Below are positions 56,966 through 64,000 of a DNA stretch of 64,000 bases, piece by piece. The position numbers were made by a program, and so were the translations under genes. The stretch is taken from NCBI RefSeq assembly GCF_014656055.1, contig NZ_BNBR01000009.1:291481-355480 (forward strand), in the 5' to 3' direction. The DNA is from Streptomyces griseosporeus. Its GTDB lineage: Bacteria; Actinomycetota; Actinomycetes; Streptomycetales; Streptomycetaceae. Position 1 is the first letter of the stretch, and the number at the start of each line of letters is the position of its first letter. The notes under the pieces are model-generated. The model did not search any database, had not been told where the DNA came from, and saw only the letters and a list, made by a program, of their open reading frames with translations.

Positions 56966-58543
56966 GTGACCGAGGGGGCCGGCCTGCGCGCCGGGGACCT
57001 GCCGGACGACCTGACGGCGGCGGAGGCCGGCATGTGGCAGGCGTTCCGCAACGGCAGCCTGTACGACCTGAGCGCCGGGGACCCGGTGGTGGACGATCCG
57101 CACGGCGGGCACCCCTGGGGGCCCGAGCGGACGGTGCGGGCGCGGATCGTCGCCTGGCTGCTGCTGGACGGCCCGCCCGCGCTGGCCGGCCGGGTCTCCT
57201 CGCTGAAGCTGGCCGGCGTGCAGATCAGCGGCACCCTGGACCTGGCGGGCGGCACGGTCGCGCCGTACGTCGAGATGCGCGGCTGCCGCTTCGAGCGGGA
57301 GATCCGGGTGCCGGAGGCGCACTTCACGACGGTACGGCTGGTGGACTGCTCGGTGCCCCGGCTGGAGGCCGCCCGGGTGCGCACCGAGGGCGACCTGCAT
57401 CTGCCGCGCTGCCGGTTCCTCGGCGGCATCCGGCTCACCGACGCGCACATCGGCACCGACCTGATGCTCAACCAGGCAGTCGTCCACCGCGACCGCAGCG
57501 GGCGGTCGATCGCCGCCGACGGCATGACGGTCGGGCAGGACCTCCAGGCGGAGATGCTGGAGTCGCACGGCGAGGTGAGCCTGCGCAGCGCGACGGTCGG
57601 CGTGTCGCTGAGTCTGCGCGGGGCGCGGCTGGCCAACCCGTACGCGCGGCTCGCACTGAACGCGCCCCAGCTGACCGTCGAGCGGACCCTGTACCTGACC
57701 CCGGCGGGCGTCGGCGGGCAGGCGCTCAGCGGGACCACTCCGGCGCAGGGCACGCGCATCCAGCGGTTCGAGTGCCGGGGCGGGGTGCGGCTGGACGACG
57801 GGCGGTTCGGGGACGCCGTCGACTTCGAGCAGGCCGGGTTCGTGCTCACCGACGAGCAGGAGCTGTCGCTGCGCCGGGTGCAGACGCCCGAGCTGCGCTT
57901 CCTCGGGGAGCGGCCGCAGCGCGGCCGGGTCGTGCTGTCCGGGGCGCGGATCGGCACCCTCGTCGACCGGGCCGGCGCCTGGCCGGGGCCCGGCAGCCTG
58001 CACATGGGCGGTTTCGCCTACGAGAGCCTGGTGCCGCAGGGCCCGTTCCCGCTGGACACGCGGCTGGAGTGGGTCGCGGCGGCCACCGCCGAGTACAACC
58101 CGGAGCCGTACGAGCGGCTGGCCGCGGTGCTGCGGTCGGCGGGCGAGGACGAGGACGCGCGCGAGGTGCTGCTCGCCAAGCAGCGGCGCCGCCGCGAGAC
58201 ACTGCCGCTCGCCGCCAAGCTGTGGGGGTACGCCCAGGACGTGACGGTCGCCTACGGCTACCGGCCGGGGCGGGCCGCGGTGTGGATGGCGGTGCTGTGG
58301 GCGGCCGGCGCCTGGGCCTTCGCCCACGCCGAGCATCCGCCGGTCAAGCCCGGCGAGCATCCGGCGTGGGATCCGGCTCTGTTCACCCTGGATCTGCTCC
58401 TGCCCGTCATCGACCTCGGGCAGGCCGGGCAGTGGCAGCTGCGGGGCGGGTGGCAGTGGCTGGCCGCGGTGATGATCATGCTGGGGTGGGTGCTGGCGAC
58501 GACCGTGGCGGCGGGGGCGACGCGGCTGTTGCGGCGGAACTGA
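56966..58543 (+). CDS. Membrane-anchored repeat protein (pentapeptide-like beta-helix plus two C-terminal helices)
   Basis: A 525-aa protein, GTG start behind AGGGAA. Residues ~75-360 consist of irregular beta-strand repeats (SSLKLAGVQISGTLDLAGGTV; CRFEREIRVPEAHFTTVRLVDC; TEGDLHLPRCRFLGGIRLTDAHIGTDLML), reminiscent of pentapeptide or beta-helix folds. Then comes a charged helical stretch (AAVLRSAGEDEDAREVLLAKQRRRRE) and two transmembrane helices near residues ~445 and ~500. The bulk is likely cytoplasmic. Relatives are annotated 'membrane-associated oxidoreductase', but no cofactor motif is visible, so I do not endorse that. Confidence 0.8.
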   Translation: MTEGAGLRAGDLPDDLTAAEAGMWQAFRNGSLYDLSAGDPVVDDPHGGHPWGPERTVRARIVAWLLLDGPPALAGRVSSLKLAGVQISGTLDLAGGTVAPYVEMRGCRFEREIRVPEAHFTTVRLVDCSVPRLEAARVRTEGDLHLPRCRFLGGIRLTDAHIGTDLMLNQAVVHRDRSGRSIAADGMTVGQDLQAEMLESHGEVSLRSATVGVSLSLRGARLANPYARLALNAPQLTVERTLYLTPAGVGGQALSGTTPAQGTRIQRFECRGGVRLDDGRFGDAVDFEQAGFVLTDEQELSLRRVQTPELRFLGERPQRGRVVLSGARIGTLVDRAGAWPGPGSLHMGGFAYESLVPQGPFPLDTRLEWVAAATAEYNPEPYERLAAVLRSAGEDEDAREVLLAKQRRRRETLPLAAKLWGYAQDVTVAYGYRPGRAAVWMAVLWAAGAWAFAHAEHPPVKPGEHPAWDPALFTLDLLLPVIDLGQAGQWQLRGGWQWLAAVMIMLGWVLATTVAAGATRLLRRN

Positions 58544-58665
58544 GGCGCATATGTGTGCGGGTGGGGAGGTTTTACCGTCCCTTGACCCAAGGTCGTACAA
58601 CTTTCCACAGGTTGGGTGAAGTCCCTGGCGCCCGCCCGACCTGCGGCTTTTCAATGGTCGACACC

Positions 58666-59748
58666 ATGGCTCTGCTGCTCCCGTTCCTCCGCTCGGGCCG
58701 ACCGGCCAGGACCGCTGCGCGCGGCGCCGGTGCGGTCGGTGCTTCCGGTGCTGCCGGTGTGTCTGGCGCTGCCGTTGCCCCCGGTGCTGCCGGTGCATCG
58801 GGTGCTTTCGACGGCGACGTGCTGCTCGACGCGCCCGACGCCCGGCTCGGGCCGGTGCTCGTCGCGGCCGCCCGCGGAGAGCACGCTCCGGCCGCGGCCC
58901 TGCTCGCCGCCACCGCGGAGCACGCCGAGTGGGAGCACCGCGACCGGTACGTACGCCGCCTCGCCGCGTTCGCCCGCTCCCGCCCCGACTGGTTCCGGAC
59001 CTGGTCGGCCACCGCGCCCGACGACCCGGGCGCCCTGCTCGTCGGCGCGCAGCTGGCCGTCGACCGGGCCTGGGACTCCCCCGCCCGTGCCGAGCTGCTG
59101 CGTCAGGTCAGCCCGCTGATCACCGCCGCGGCGGGCGGCGACCACCGCGACCCGGTGCCCTGGCGCCTGGCCCTGGACCACGCGCGCGGCGCACGGGCCG
59201 GGCACCGGTACTTCGAGGAGCTGTGGGAGGCGGCGGTACGGCGTGCCCCGCACCACTACGGCTGCCATGTGGCCGCCCTGCGGTACCTGGCCGCCTCCTG
59301 GCACGGCGCCCACCGCGAGTGCCTCGACTTCGCCGAGCCGGCCGCGCAGGACGCGCCGGCGGACGCTTTGGTCCAGGCACTGCCCGTGCGGGCCGTCTTC
59401 GCCTACCTCACCGACGGCTGCGGTCCCGAGGTGCCCCGGGCGCGGCTCGACGCGGCGGCCGACCGGGCGGTCGCGCTGTCGTCCCGGCTGCCGGCGGCCG
59501 ACCCGTGGCCCGCGCAGATCCGCAACCTGCTGGCGTACGTGCTGCTGCGGCTGGCCCGCCGGGCGGAGGCGCTGGAGCAGCTGCGGCTGACCGGGCCGTA
59601 CGCGACGTCCTTCCCGTGGGAGCGGGTGTCGGAGGATCCGCTCGGGCACTTCCTGCGGGTGCGGGAGGCGCTGCGCGGGGCGTCCGGGGAGCCCGAGGAA
59701 CGTCCGCTGAGGGGGCACGGCGGACCCGTGCGCTCCCTCGGCCATTAG
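58666..59748 (+). CDS. Unrecognised Ala/Arg-rich helical protein
   Basis: A ~360-aa protein. Starts at 58654 (MVDTMALLL) and 58666 (MALLLPF) are both possible and neither has a good ribosome site. Residues ~15-50 are a low-complexity GAS/GAAG repeat. The rest is regular amphipathic helix (HAEWEHRDRYVRRLAAFARSR; ALDHARGARAGHRYFEELWEAAVRRAPHHYGCHVAALRYLAASWHGAHRECLDFAEPAAQ), TPR-like in spacing. No catalytic motif or secretion signal is recognised. The next gene starts 11 nt after its stop. Confidence 0.72.
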   Translation: MALLLPFLRSGRPARTAARGAGAVGASGAAGVSGAAVAPGAAGASGAFDGDVLLDAPDARLGPVLVAAARGEHAPAAALLAATAEHAEWEHRDRYVRRLAAFARSRPDWFRTWSATAPDDPGALLVGAQLAVDRAWDSPARAELLRQVSPLITAAAGGDHRDPVPWRLALDHARGARAGHRYFEELWEAAVRRAPHHYGCHVAALRYLAASWHGAHRECLDFAEPAAQDAPADALVQALPVRAVFAYLTDGCGPEVPRARLDAAADRAVALSSRLPAADPWPAQIRNLLAYVLLRLARRAEALEQLRLTGPYATSFPWERVSEDPLGHFLRVREALRGASGEPEERPLRGHGGPVRSLGH

Positions 59749-59759
59749 GCTTCTGCGTC

Positions 59760-60500
59760 GTGACCACCGTCCGGCTGCCCCTCTTCCCCCTGAACACGGT
59801 GCTGTTCCCGGGGCTCGTACTCCCTCTGAACGTCTTCGAGGAGCGATATCGCGCCATGATGCGCGAGCTGCTGAAGACCCCGGAGGACGAGCCCCGCCGG
59901 TTCGCCGTCGTGGCGATCCGCGACGGCCACGAGGTCGCGCCGAGCGAGCCCGGGATGCCCGAGCCGACCGCGCTGCCGCAGCGCGGGCCGACGGCCGGGT
60001 TCGGGCCGGATCCGGTGCGGGCCTTCCACGCCGTGGGCTGTGTGGCCGACGCGGCGACGGTACGGGAGCGGAGCGACGGCACGTTCGAGGTGCTGGCGAC
60101 CGGGACGACGCGGGTGCGCCTGAAGTCGGTCGACGCGAGCGGGCCGTTCCTGGTCGCCGAGCTGGAACCGCTGGAGGAGGAGCCCGGCGAGGAGGCTGCC
60201 GCGCTGGCCGAGGGGGTGCTGCGGGCGTTCCGCCAGTACCAGAAGCGGCTGGCCGGGGCGCGGGAGCGGTCGCTGTCGACCGGGGCGGAGCTCCCGGACG
60301 AGCCGTCGGTGGTGTCGTACCTCGTCGCCGCGGCGATGATGCTGGACACGCCGACGAAGCAGCGGCTGCTGCAGGCGCCGGACACGGCGTCGCGGCTGCG
60401 GGACGAGCTGAAACTGCTTCGCGCGGAGACGGCGATCATCCGTAGTCTGCCGTCGCTGCCGGCGTCGGAGCTGACGCGCGGCCCGACGAGTCTGAACTGA
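59760..60500 (+). CDS. Lon N-terminal (substrate-binding) domain protein
   Basis: A 246-aa protein starting at GTG. LPLFPLNTVLFPGLVLPLNVFEERYRAMMRELL is the classic LON substrate-binding domain opening, with FHAVGCVADAATVRERSDGTFEVLATGTTRVRL following. The second half is helical. There is no ATPase or Ser-Lys protease domain, so it is a free Lon-N domain, possibly an adaptor or substrate sensor. It precedes the YbaK-like gene by 16 nt. Confidence 0.9.
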   Translation: MTTVRLPLFPLNTVLFPGLVLPLNVFEERYRAMMRELLKTPEDEPRRFAVVAIRDGHEVAPSEPGMPEPTALPQRGPTAGFGPDPVRAFHAVGCVADAATVRERSDGTFEVLATGTTRVRLKSVDASGPFLVAELEPLEEEPGEEAAALAEGVLRAFRQYQKRLAGARERSLSTGAELPDEPSVVSYLVAAAMMLDTPTKQRLLQAPDTASRLRDELKLLRAETAIIRSLPSLPASELTRGPTSLN

Positions 60501-60516
60501 AGCTCGGGGATTTCGG

Positions 60517-61032
60517 ATGGCGAAGAAGGCGAAGAAGCAGGGTGAAGCCGGGTCCGGGGCCGGGGGTACGCCCGCGACGGTGGCACTGACGGCGGCGGGC
60601 GTGACGTATACGGTCCACGCCTACGACCACGACCCGAACCACCCCTCGTACGGCGAGGAGGCGGCCGAGGCGATGGGGGTGTCCCCCGAGCGGGTGTTCA
60701 AGACCCTGGTCGCCGATGTGGACGGGACGCTGACCGTGGCGGTCGTGCCGGTGGCGGGGTCGCTGGACCTCAAGGCGCTGGCGGCGGCGGTCGGGGGTAA
60801 GCGGGCGGCGATGGCGGATCCGGCGCTCGCGGAACGCACGACGGGGTACGTGCGGGGCGGGATCTCCCCGCTGGGCCAGCGCAAGAAGCTGCCGACGGTC
60901 CTGGACGACTCGGCGAAGGCCCACCCCACGATCTGCGTCTCGGCGGGCCGCCGGGGCCTGGAGGTCGAACTGTCGCCGGAGGACCTGGCAAAGCTCACGT
61001 CGGCGACACTGGCACCGATCGGCCGCGGGTGA
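60517..61032 (+). CDS. ybaK: YbaK/EbsC-family Cys-tRNA(Pro) deacylase
   Basis: A 171-aa protein with GGGGA upstream of the ATG. The N-terminal KKAKKQ tail is basic. The YbaK core includes ALTAAGVTYTVHAYDHDPNHPSYGEEAAEAMGV, RVFKTLVADVDG and the Lys/Gly region YVRGGISPLGQRKKLPTVLDDSA. Relatives hydrolyse Cys-tRNA(Pro) made in error by prolyl-tRNA synthetase. It is downstream of, and likely cotranscribed with, the Lon-N protein. Confidence 0.93.
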   Translation: MAKKAKKQGEAGSGAGGTPATVALTAAGVTYTVHAYDHDPNHPSYGEEAAEAMGVSPERVFKTLVADVDGTLTVAVVPVAGSLDLKALAAAVGGKRAAMADPALAERTTGYVRGGISPLGQRKKLPTVLDDSAKAHPTICVSAGRRGLEVELSPEDLAKLTSATLAPIGRG

Positions 61033-61542
61033 CGCTGCGGGTGGGTGGGCGGTTGCTCGCGCAGTTCCCCGCGCCCCTGAATGCCTGCGGCGGCCCGCGC
61101 GGGGCTGTGGGTGGCTGATGTAGCGCGCTCTGGTGGTGGGTGGGTCGGGGCCGCGCCGGGGGGTGTCCGTCCTCGGTGCGCCGCTGGGTACGGTCAAATT
61201 CGTGCCGCTTCTTTCCGGCGCCCGCTGCGGGCGGACACCCCCCGACACGTCCCCTTCCCGCCGTACGCGTCTACCGCCCGCCGTGGCTGCGGCAGGCCGC
61301 CCCGCTGGGCCGGCGCCCACCCGGCAGCGGCGGGCCGCACGCCGACCTAGCTGCGGGCGGCCGCACGCATGGACGCCCCTCCGACGTAGCTGCGGGCAGT
61401 CGTGCCGCTGGGGCGGCACGGGTGGGCGCAGCGGCACCCCGTCGCGCCGGGCTGCGCGACCCACCCCCGGCCCGCACCAGCGCCGGGGGCGGCTGCAGCT
61501 CCGGGTCGTGTCACACCCGTAGCGTCGGGCGCAGTGGCAGCG
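61033..61542. repeat. Repeat-rich noncoding region (dispersed-repeat copy B and others)
   Basis: This 510-bp gap contains no convincing gene. It holds copy B of the 23-bp dispersed repeat (61057-61079, identical to 45606-45628). Two related segments, CGACCTAGCTGCGGGC (near 61341) and CGACGTAGCTGCGGGC (near 61384), lie about 43 bp apart. A hairpin GTGCCG-CTGGGG-CGGCAC follows at about 61401-61418. It looks like a composite of Streptomyces intergenic repeats between convergent genes. Confidence 0.7.
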
Positions 61543-62175
61543 TCAGGGCTGGGGTGGGCCGTAGAGGTCCGGGTCGCGGGGGCCGAAGAGGGCCGTCAGG
61601 CCCAGGTGGGCCAGGAGGGCCGCCAGGGGCCAGGCCAGGAGGGCGCCCTTCGCGCCCAGCTCCAGGGGGCCGGAGAACGTCACCCCCTTGCCCACCTCCT
61701 TCGCGTGGGCGATCAGGTCGGACGTCGGGCCGAGCCACATGCCCACCCGCCACGCCACCACCGCGCCGAGCAGCCCGCCGAGGCCCAGCCCCACCACCAG
61801 CGGAACCCCGCCCCGGCGCCGCCACGCGAAGACCGCCGCCGCGCTGACCACACCGAATGCCAGCGCGAGCAGCGTGAACGTTCCGTCCACCCCGATCGCC
61901 TGCTCGCCCTCGGGATCCTTGGCGTAGACGACCCAGCTGCCGTCCATCTCGTCCCCGACCCGCGGCACGTGCGGCGCCAGCCACCACCACAGCACCCCGA
62001 GCAGCGCCCCGAGCACGGTCACGGCCACCGTCACGACGGCGGCCTCCCGCAGTTCGGTCTTCATCCCGGGCCCGTCCTGTCCGTACGTGACGACGTGCGG
62101 CGCCGGATATCCGTATCCGTCGGACGCCGGCTGCTGGGACTGGTCATGCGGAGGCGGAGTCAGCGGTGCGGTCAC
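61543..62175 (-). CDS. Hypothetical membrane protein with about four helices
   Basis: A ~210-aa protein. A Pro/Gln-rich cytoplasmic N-terminus (~40 residues) precedes helix 1 (AAVVTVAVTVLGALLGVLWWWLAPH), an extracytoplasmic loop (VGDEMDGSWVVYAKDPEGE), then helices FTLLALAFGVVSAAAVFAW and PLVVGLGLGGLLGAVVAWRVG, and a last one (ALLAWPLAALLAHLGLTALF). Similar proteins are common in Streptomyces next to ABC-2 exporters; no function is assigned. Start GTG 62175 or 62181 is uncertain. Confidence 0.78.
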   Translation of the reverse strand: MTAPLTPPPHDQSQQPASDGYGYPAPHVVTYGQDGPGMKTELREAAVVTVAVTVLGALLGVLWWWLAPHVPRVGDEMDGSWVVYAKDPEGEQAIGVDGTFTLLALAFGVVSAAAVFAWRRRGGVPLVVGLGLGGLLGAVVAWRVGMWLGPTSDLIAHAKEVGKGVTFSGPLELGAKGALLAWPLAALLAHLGLTALFGPRDPDLYGPPQP

Positions 62176-62209
62176 CCCCACATCGTGCCAGGTGCGTCCC
62201 GGCGGCGCG

Positions 62210-63031
62210 TCACCGGACGGCGGCCCGGCGGTAGGCCCAGGTCGCGACGGCCAGCGAGGCCACCCCGACCCCGGCGCAGACGGCCAGGTCGCCGAGGACG
62301 TACCCCCAGTGCGGGTGTGCCCCGAAGGTGCGGGCGAGCGCCTCGACACCGTACGTCGAGGGCAGCAGGTCGCGGGCCAGCCGGACGGCCTCCGGCATGC
62401 GGTCGGCCGGCAGGACGCCCAGCAGCAGCGCCGCGGACATGCCCAACTGGCCGAGGAGTGTCGCCAGTTCGGGGCGGGGGGCGAGCAGGCCGCAGGCCGC
62501 TCCGAGGCCGGACAGCGCGGCGCCCGCCAGCGGGATCACCGCCGCCAGCACCCACAGGTGGGTGAGGGGGAGGCCGAAGAGGACGCAGCCGAAGACCGCC
62601 GTGATCACCGTGCCGGGCACGGTGAAGGAGGCGTAGGCCGCCGCCGCGCCCAGCACGACCGCCGCGGGCGGCACCGGCAGCGTGGCGTAGTGGTCGAGGC
62701 CGCCGCTCGCGCGGAGCTGGCCGAAGTACTGGGCGAGGAGGTTCAGTGCCACGAAGGCCACGACCAGGACCGCCGAGCCGGCCACCACCGACTCGGCCTC
62801 GCTGCCGCCGTCCACCACCCCGCGCATCATGATCAGGATGCCGATGGACTGGAACGTCGCCACGAACAGGAGCGGGATCCTCGCCACCCGGGCCCGGGAC
62901 AGCTGGGCCCGGTAGACGGCGCCGAGCGCGGGCCACAGGCGCGTGCGCGGGCCCAGCTCGGCCTCGCCGCGGGCCTGCTCCGGCACGCCCCGGGTGCTGC
63001 TCTGCAGGACCTCGGCGGGTACGACACTCAC
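62210..63031 (-). CDS. ABC-2 type transporter permease
   Basis: A 273-aa membrane protein with about six helices after a short cytoplasmic segment (RTRLWPALGAVYRAQLSRARVARIPLLFVATFQSIGILIMMRG). The LLPSTYGVEALARTF segment before the last helix is typical of ABC-2 exporters. GTG 63031 has AGGAG upstream. It follows the ATPase gene by 31 nt and forms an exporter with it; the substrate is unknown. Confidence 0.88.
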   Translation of the reverse strand: MSVVPAEVLQSSTRGVPEQARGEAELGPRTRLWPALGAVYRAQLSRARVARIPLLFVATFQSIGILIMMRGVVDGGSEAESVVAGSAVLVVAFVALNLLAQYFGQLRASGGLDHYATLPVPPAAVVLGAAAAYASFTVPGTVITAVFGCVLFGLPLTHLWVLAAVIPLAGAALSGLGAACGLLAPRPELATLLGQLGMSAALLLGVLPADRMPEAVRLARDLLPSTYGVEALARTFGAHPHWGYVLGDLAVCAGVGVASLAVATWAYRRAAVR

Positions 63032-63062
63032 CTGGAGCTGCTCCTCTTCCCTACGGCTGCGC

Positions 63063-64000
63063 TCATGCCTTGACCAGTCCCTGCCGTGCGGCGCCCCCGA
63101 GGGCCAGGTACACGTCCTCCAGGCTGGGCGTGGCCAGCGTGAAGTCGTCGAGGGCGGCGAAGGCGGCACCGCCGGTGACGGTGGCGACCACCGTACGCGC
63201 CTCCTCGGGGGCCAGGCGGAGCGTCCAGCGGCGGCCGGACTCGGTCGCGCGGTCGCGCAGCGCGGCGACTTCCGGGACGTCCAGGGGGGCCTTCTCGCGC
63301 CAGACCAGTTCCACCCGGACCTCGCCGGCGACCTGTTCCTTCAGTCCGGCGGGAGTGTCGCAGGCGATGACGCGGCCCTGGTCGAGGACGGCGACGCGGT
63401 CGAGGACGGTCTCGGCCTCGATGACGTTGTGGGTGACGAGCAGGACGGTGGTGCCGCGTTCGGCCCGGCGGCGGTCGACCGCCGACCAGACGGCCCTGCG
63501 GGCCACCGGGTCCATGCCGGTCGTGGGTTCGTCCAGGACCAGCAGGGGGCGCTCCCCGACGAGCGCGGTGGCGAAGCAGGCGAGGCGGCGCTGGCCGCCG
63601 GAGAGCTTCTTCAGCGGGCGGCCGGCGATCGGGGTGAGGCCGAGTTCGTCGAGAACGGCGTCCCGTTCCGCGCGGGCCCGCCGGGCGTCCAGGCCGCGCA
63701 GCCGGCCGGTGGTCTCGGCGGCGAGGGAGACGGTCAGCTCGTCCAGCGCGGTGGACTCCTGGCCCAGGTAGGCGAGGATGCGGGCGGCCCGCTCAGGGTG
63801 GCGGACGATGTCGTGGCCGAGGATCTCCACGCTGCCGGAGTCGGGGCGCATGAGGCCGGTCAGCTGGCGGACCAGGGTGGACTTGCCGGCCCCGTTCGGG
63901 CCGAGGAGGCCGAAGATCTCACCCCGGCGGATGTCCAGCCGTACGTCGTCCGTGGCGCGGACCGCGGGGGTGCCGGGGGCTCCGCGGCGGGCGCGGACGG
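63063..64000 (-). CDS. ABC transporter ATP-binding protein (5' end beyond window)
   Basis: The reading frame is open to the right edge, giving at least ~312 residues. Walker A is GPNGAGKSTLVRQL, the Q-loop is YLGQES, the signature is KKLSGGQRRLACF, Walker B is LLVLDEPTTGMD, and the switch His is in VTHNV. A C-terminal domain (VRVELVWREKAPLDVPEVAALR) follows, as in the CcmA/drug-exporter class. It energises the adjacent ABC-2 permease. Confidence 0.93.
   Translation of the reverse strand, partial: VRARRGAPGTPAVRATDDVRLDIRRGEIFGLLGPNGAGKSTLVRQLTGLMRPDSGSVEILGHDIVRHPERAARILAYLGQESTALDELTVSLAAETTGRLRGLDARRARAERDAVLDELGLTPIAGRPLKKLSGGQRRLACFATALVGERPLLVLDEPTTGMDPVARRAVWSAVDRRRAERGTTVLLVTHNVIEAETVLDRVAVLDQGRVIACDTPAGLKEQVAGEVRVELVWREKAPLDVPEVAALRDRATESGRRWTLRLAPEEARTVVATVTGGAAFAALDDFTLATPSLEDVYLALGGAARQGLVKA

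Noticed and set aside
61081..61522. Short plus-strand frames in the 61-kb gap
   Set aside because: They overlap repeat elements, lack ribosome sites and have no recognisable similarity or consistent codon bias.

Overview
The window is a 64 kb piece of a high-GC actinobacterial chromosome, almost certainly Streptomyces. Supporting signs are near-universal G/C at third codon positions, many GTG starts and ATGA/GTGA gene overlaps, a mycothiol-type TIGR03085 protein, PriA in place of TrpF, a TrpM-like small gene in the trp operon, and the linked order gltD-gltB / VIT transporter / ADP-ribosylglycohydrolases / lgt / trpABMC / trpE-hisI / hisF...hisD. From memory this order matches the S. coelicolor trp-his neighbourhood. 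No rRNA, tRNA, prophage, insertion sequence or CRISPR array was seen. Both window edges cut genes: a 5'-nucleotidase at the left and an ABC ATPase at the right.

Left third (1-25.9 kb), mixed accessory content. It holds the 5'-nucleotidase end; a two-gene desA/desB-like pair (amino-acid decarboxylase plus N-hydroxylase) with no siderophore synthetase beside it; aminopeptidase N; a stand-alone receiver protein; and an AroQ-type chorismate mutase. A zinc-metalloprotease-like protein follows, whose last codons and stop are copied in a 41-bp tandem repeat. A carbohydrate locus (9.3-19.3 kb) contains a secreted family-8 polysaccharide lyase, a DeoR-HTH/LacI-sensor hybrid regulator, a GH35 beta-galactosidase, an ABC sugar importer without its own ATPase, and a D-2-hydroxyacid dehydrogenase. 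A shared CGAACA-type motif lies at both promoters. Then come a divergent MFS exporter/MarR pair with clear palindromic operators, an orphan cytochrome b (QcrB), a VWA protein, a rhomboid protease and a GH46 chitosanase.

Middle (26-41.4 kb). gltBD (glutamate synthase) has a GlnR-like box upstream of gltB. A VIT/CCC1-type Fe/Mn transporter stands divergent from a seven-gene, tightly overlapping operon: four different ADP-ribosylglycohydrolase-family proteins, a ribokinase, a CaiB/BaiF CoA-transferase and a CitE/HpcH-type lyase. I regard this as the least understood and most interesting system in the window.

Right third (41.4-64 kb), mostly housekeeping. It carries lgt, a membrane-anchored DsbA-like protein, trpC-trpM-trpB-trpA, a DUF2752 protein, and hisI-trpE with two small membrane proteins. 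The his operon hisD-hisC-hisB-(54-aa membrane protein)-hisH-priA-ridA-hisF follows. PriA is the only candidate for the TrpF step here, so the his and trp pathways share an enzyme. The region ends with a membrane-anchored repeat protein, an unrecognised helical protein, a Lon-N-domain protein, a YbaK-type deacylase, a repeat-rich intergenic zone, a membrane protein and an ABC-2 exporter pair.
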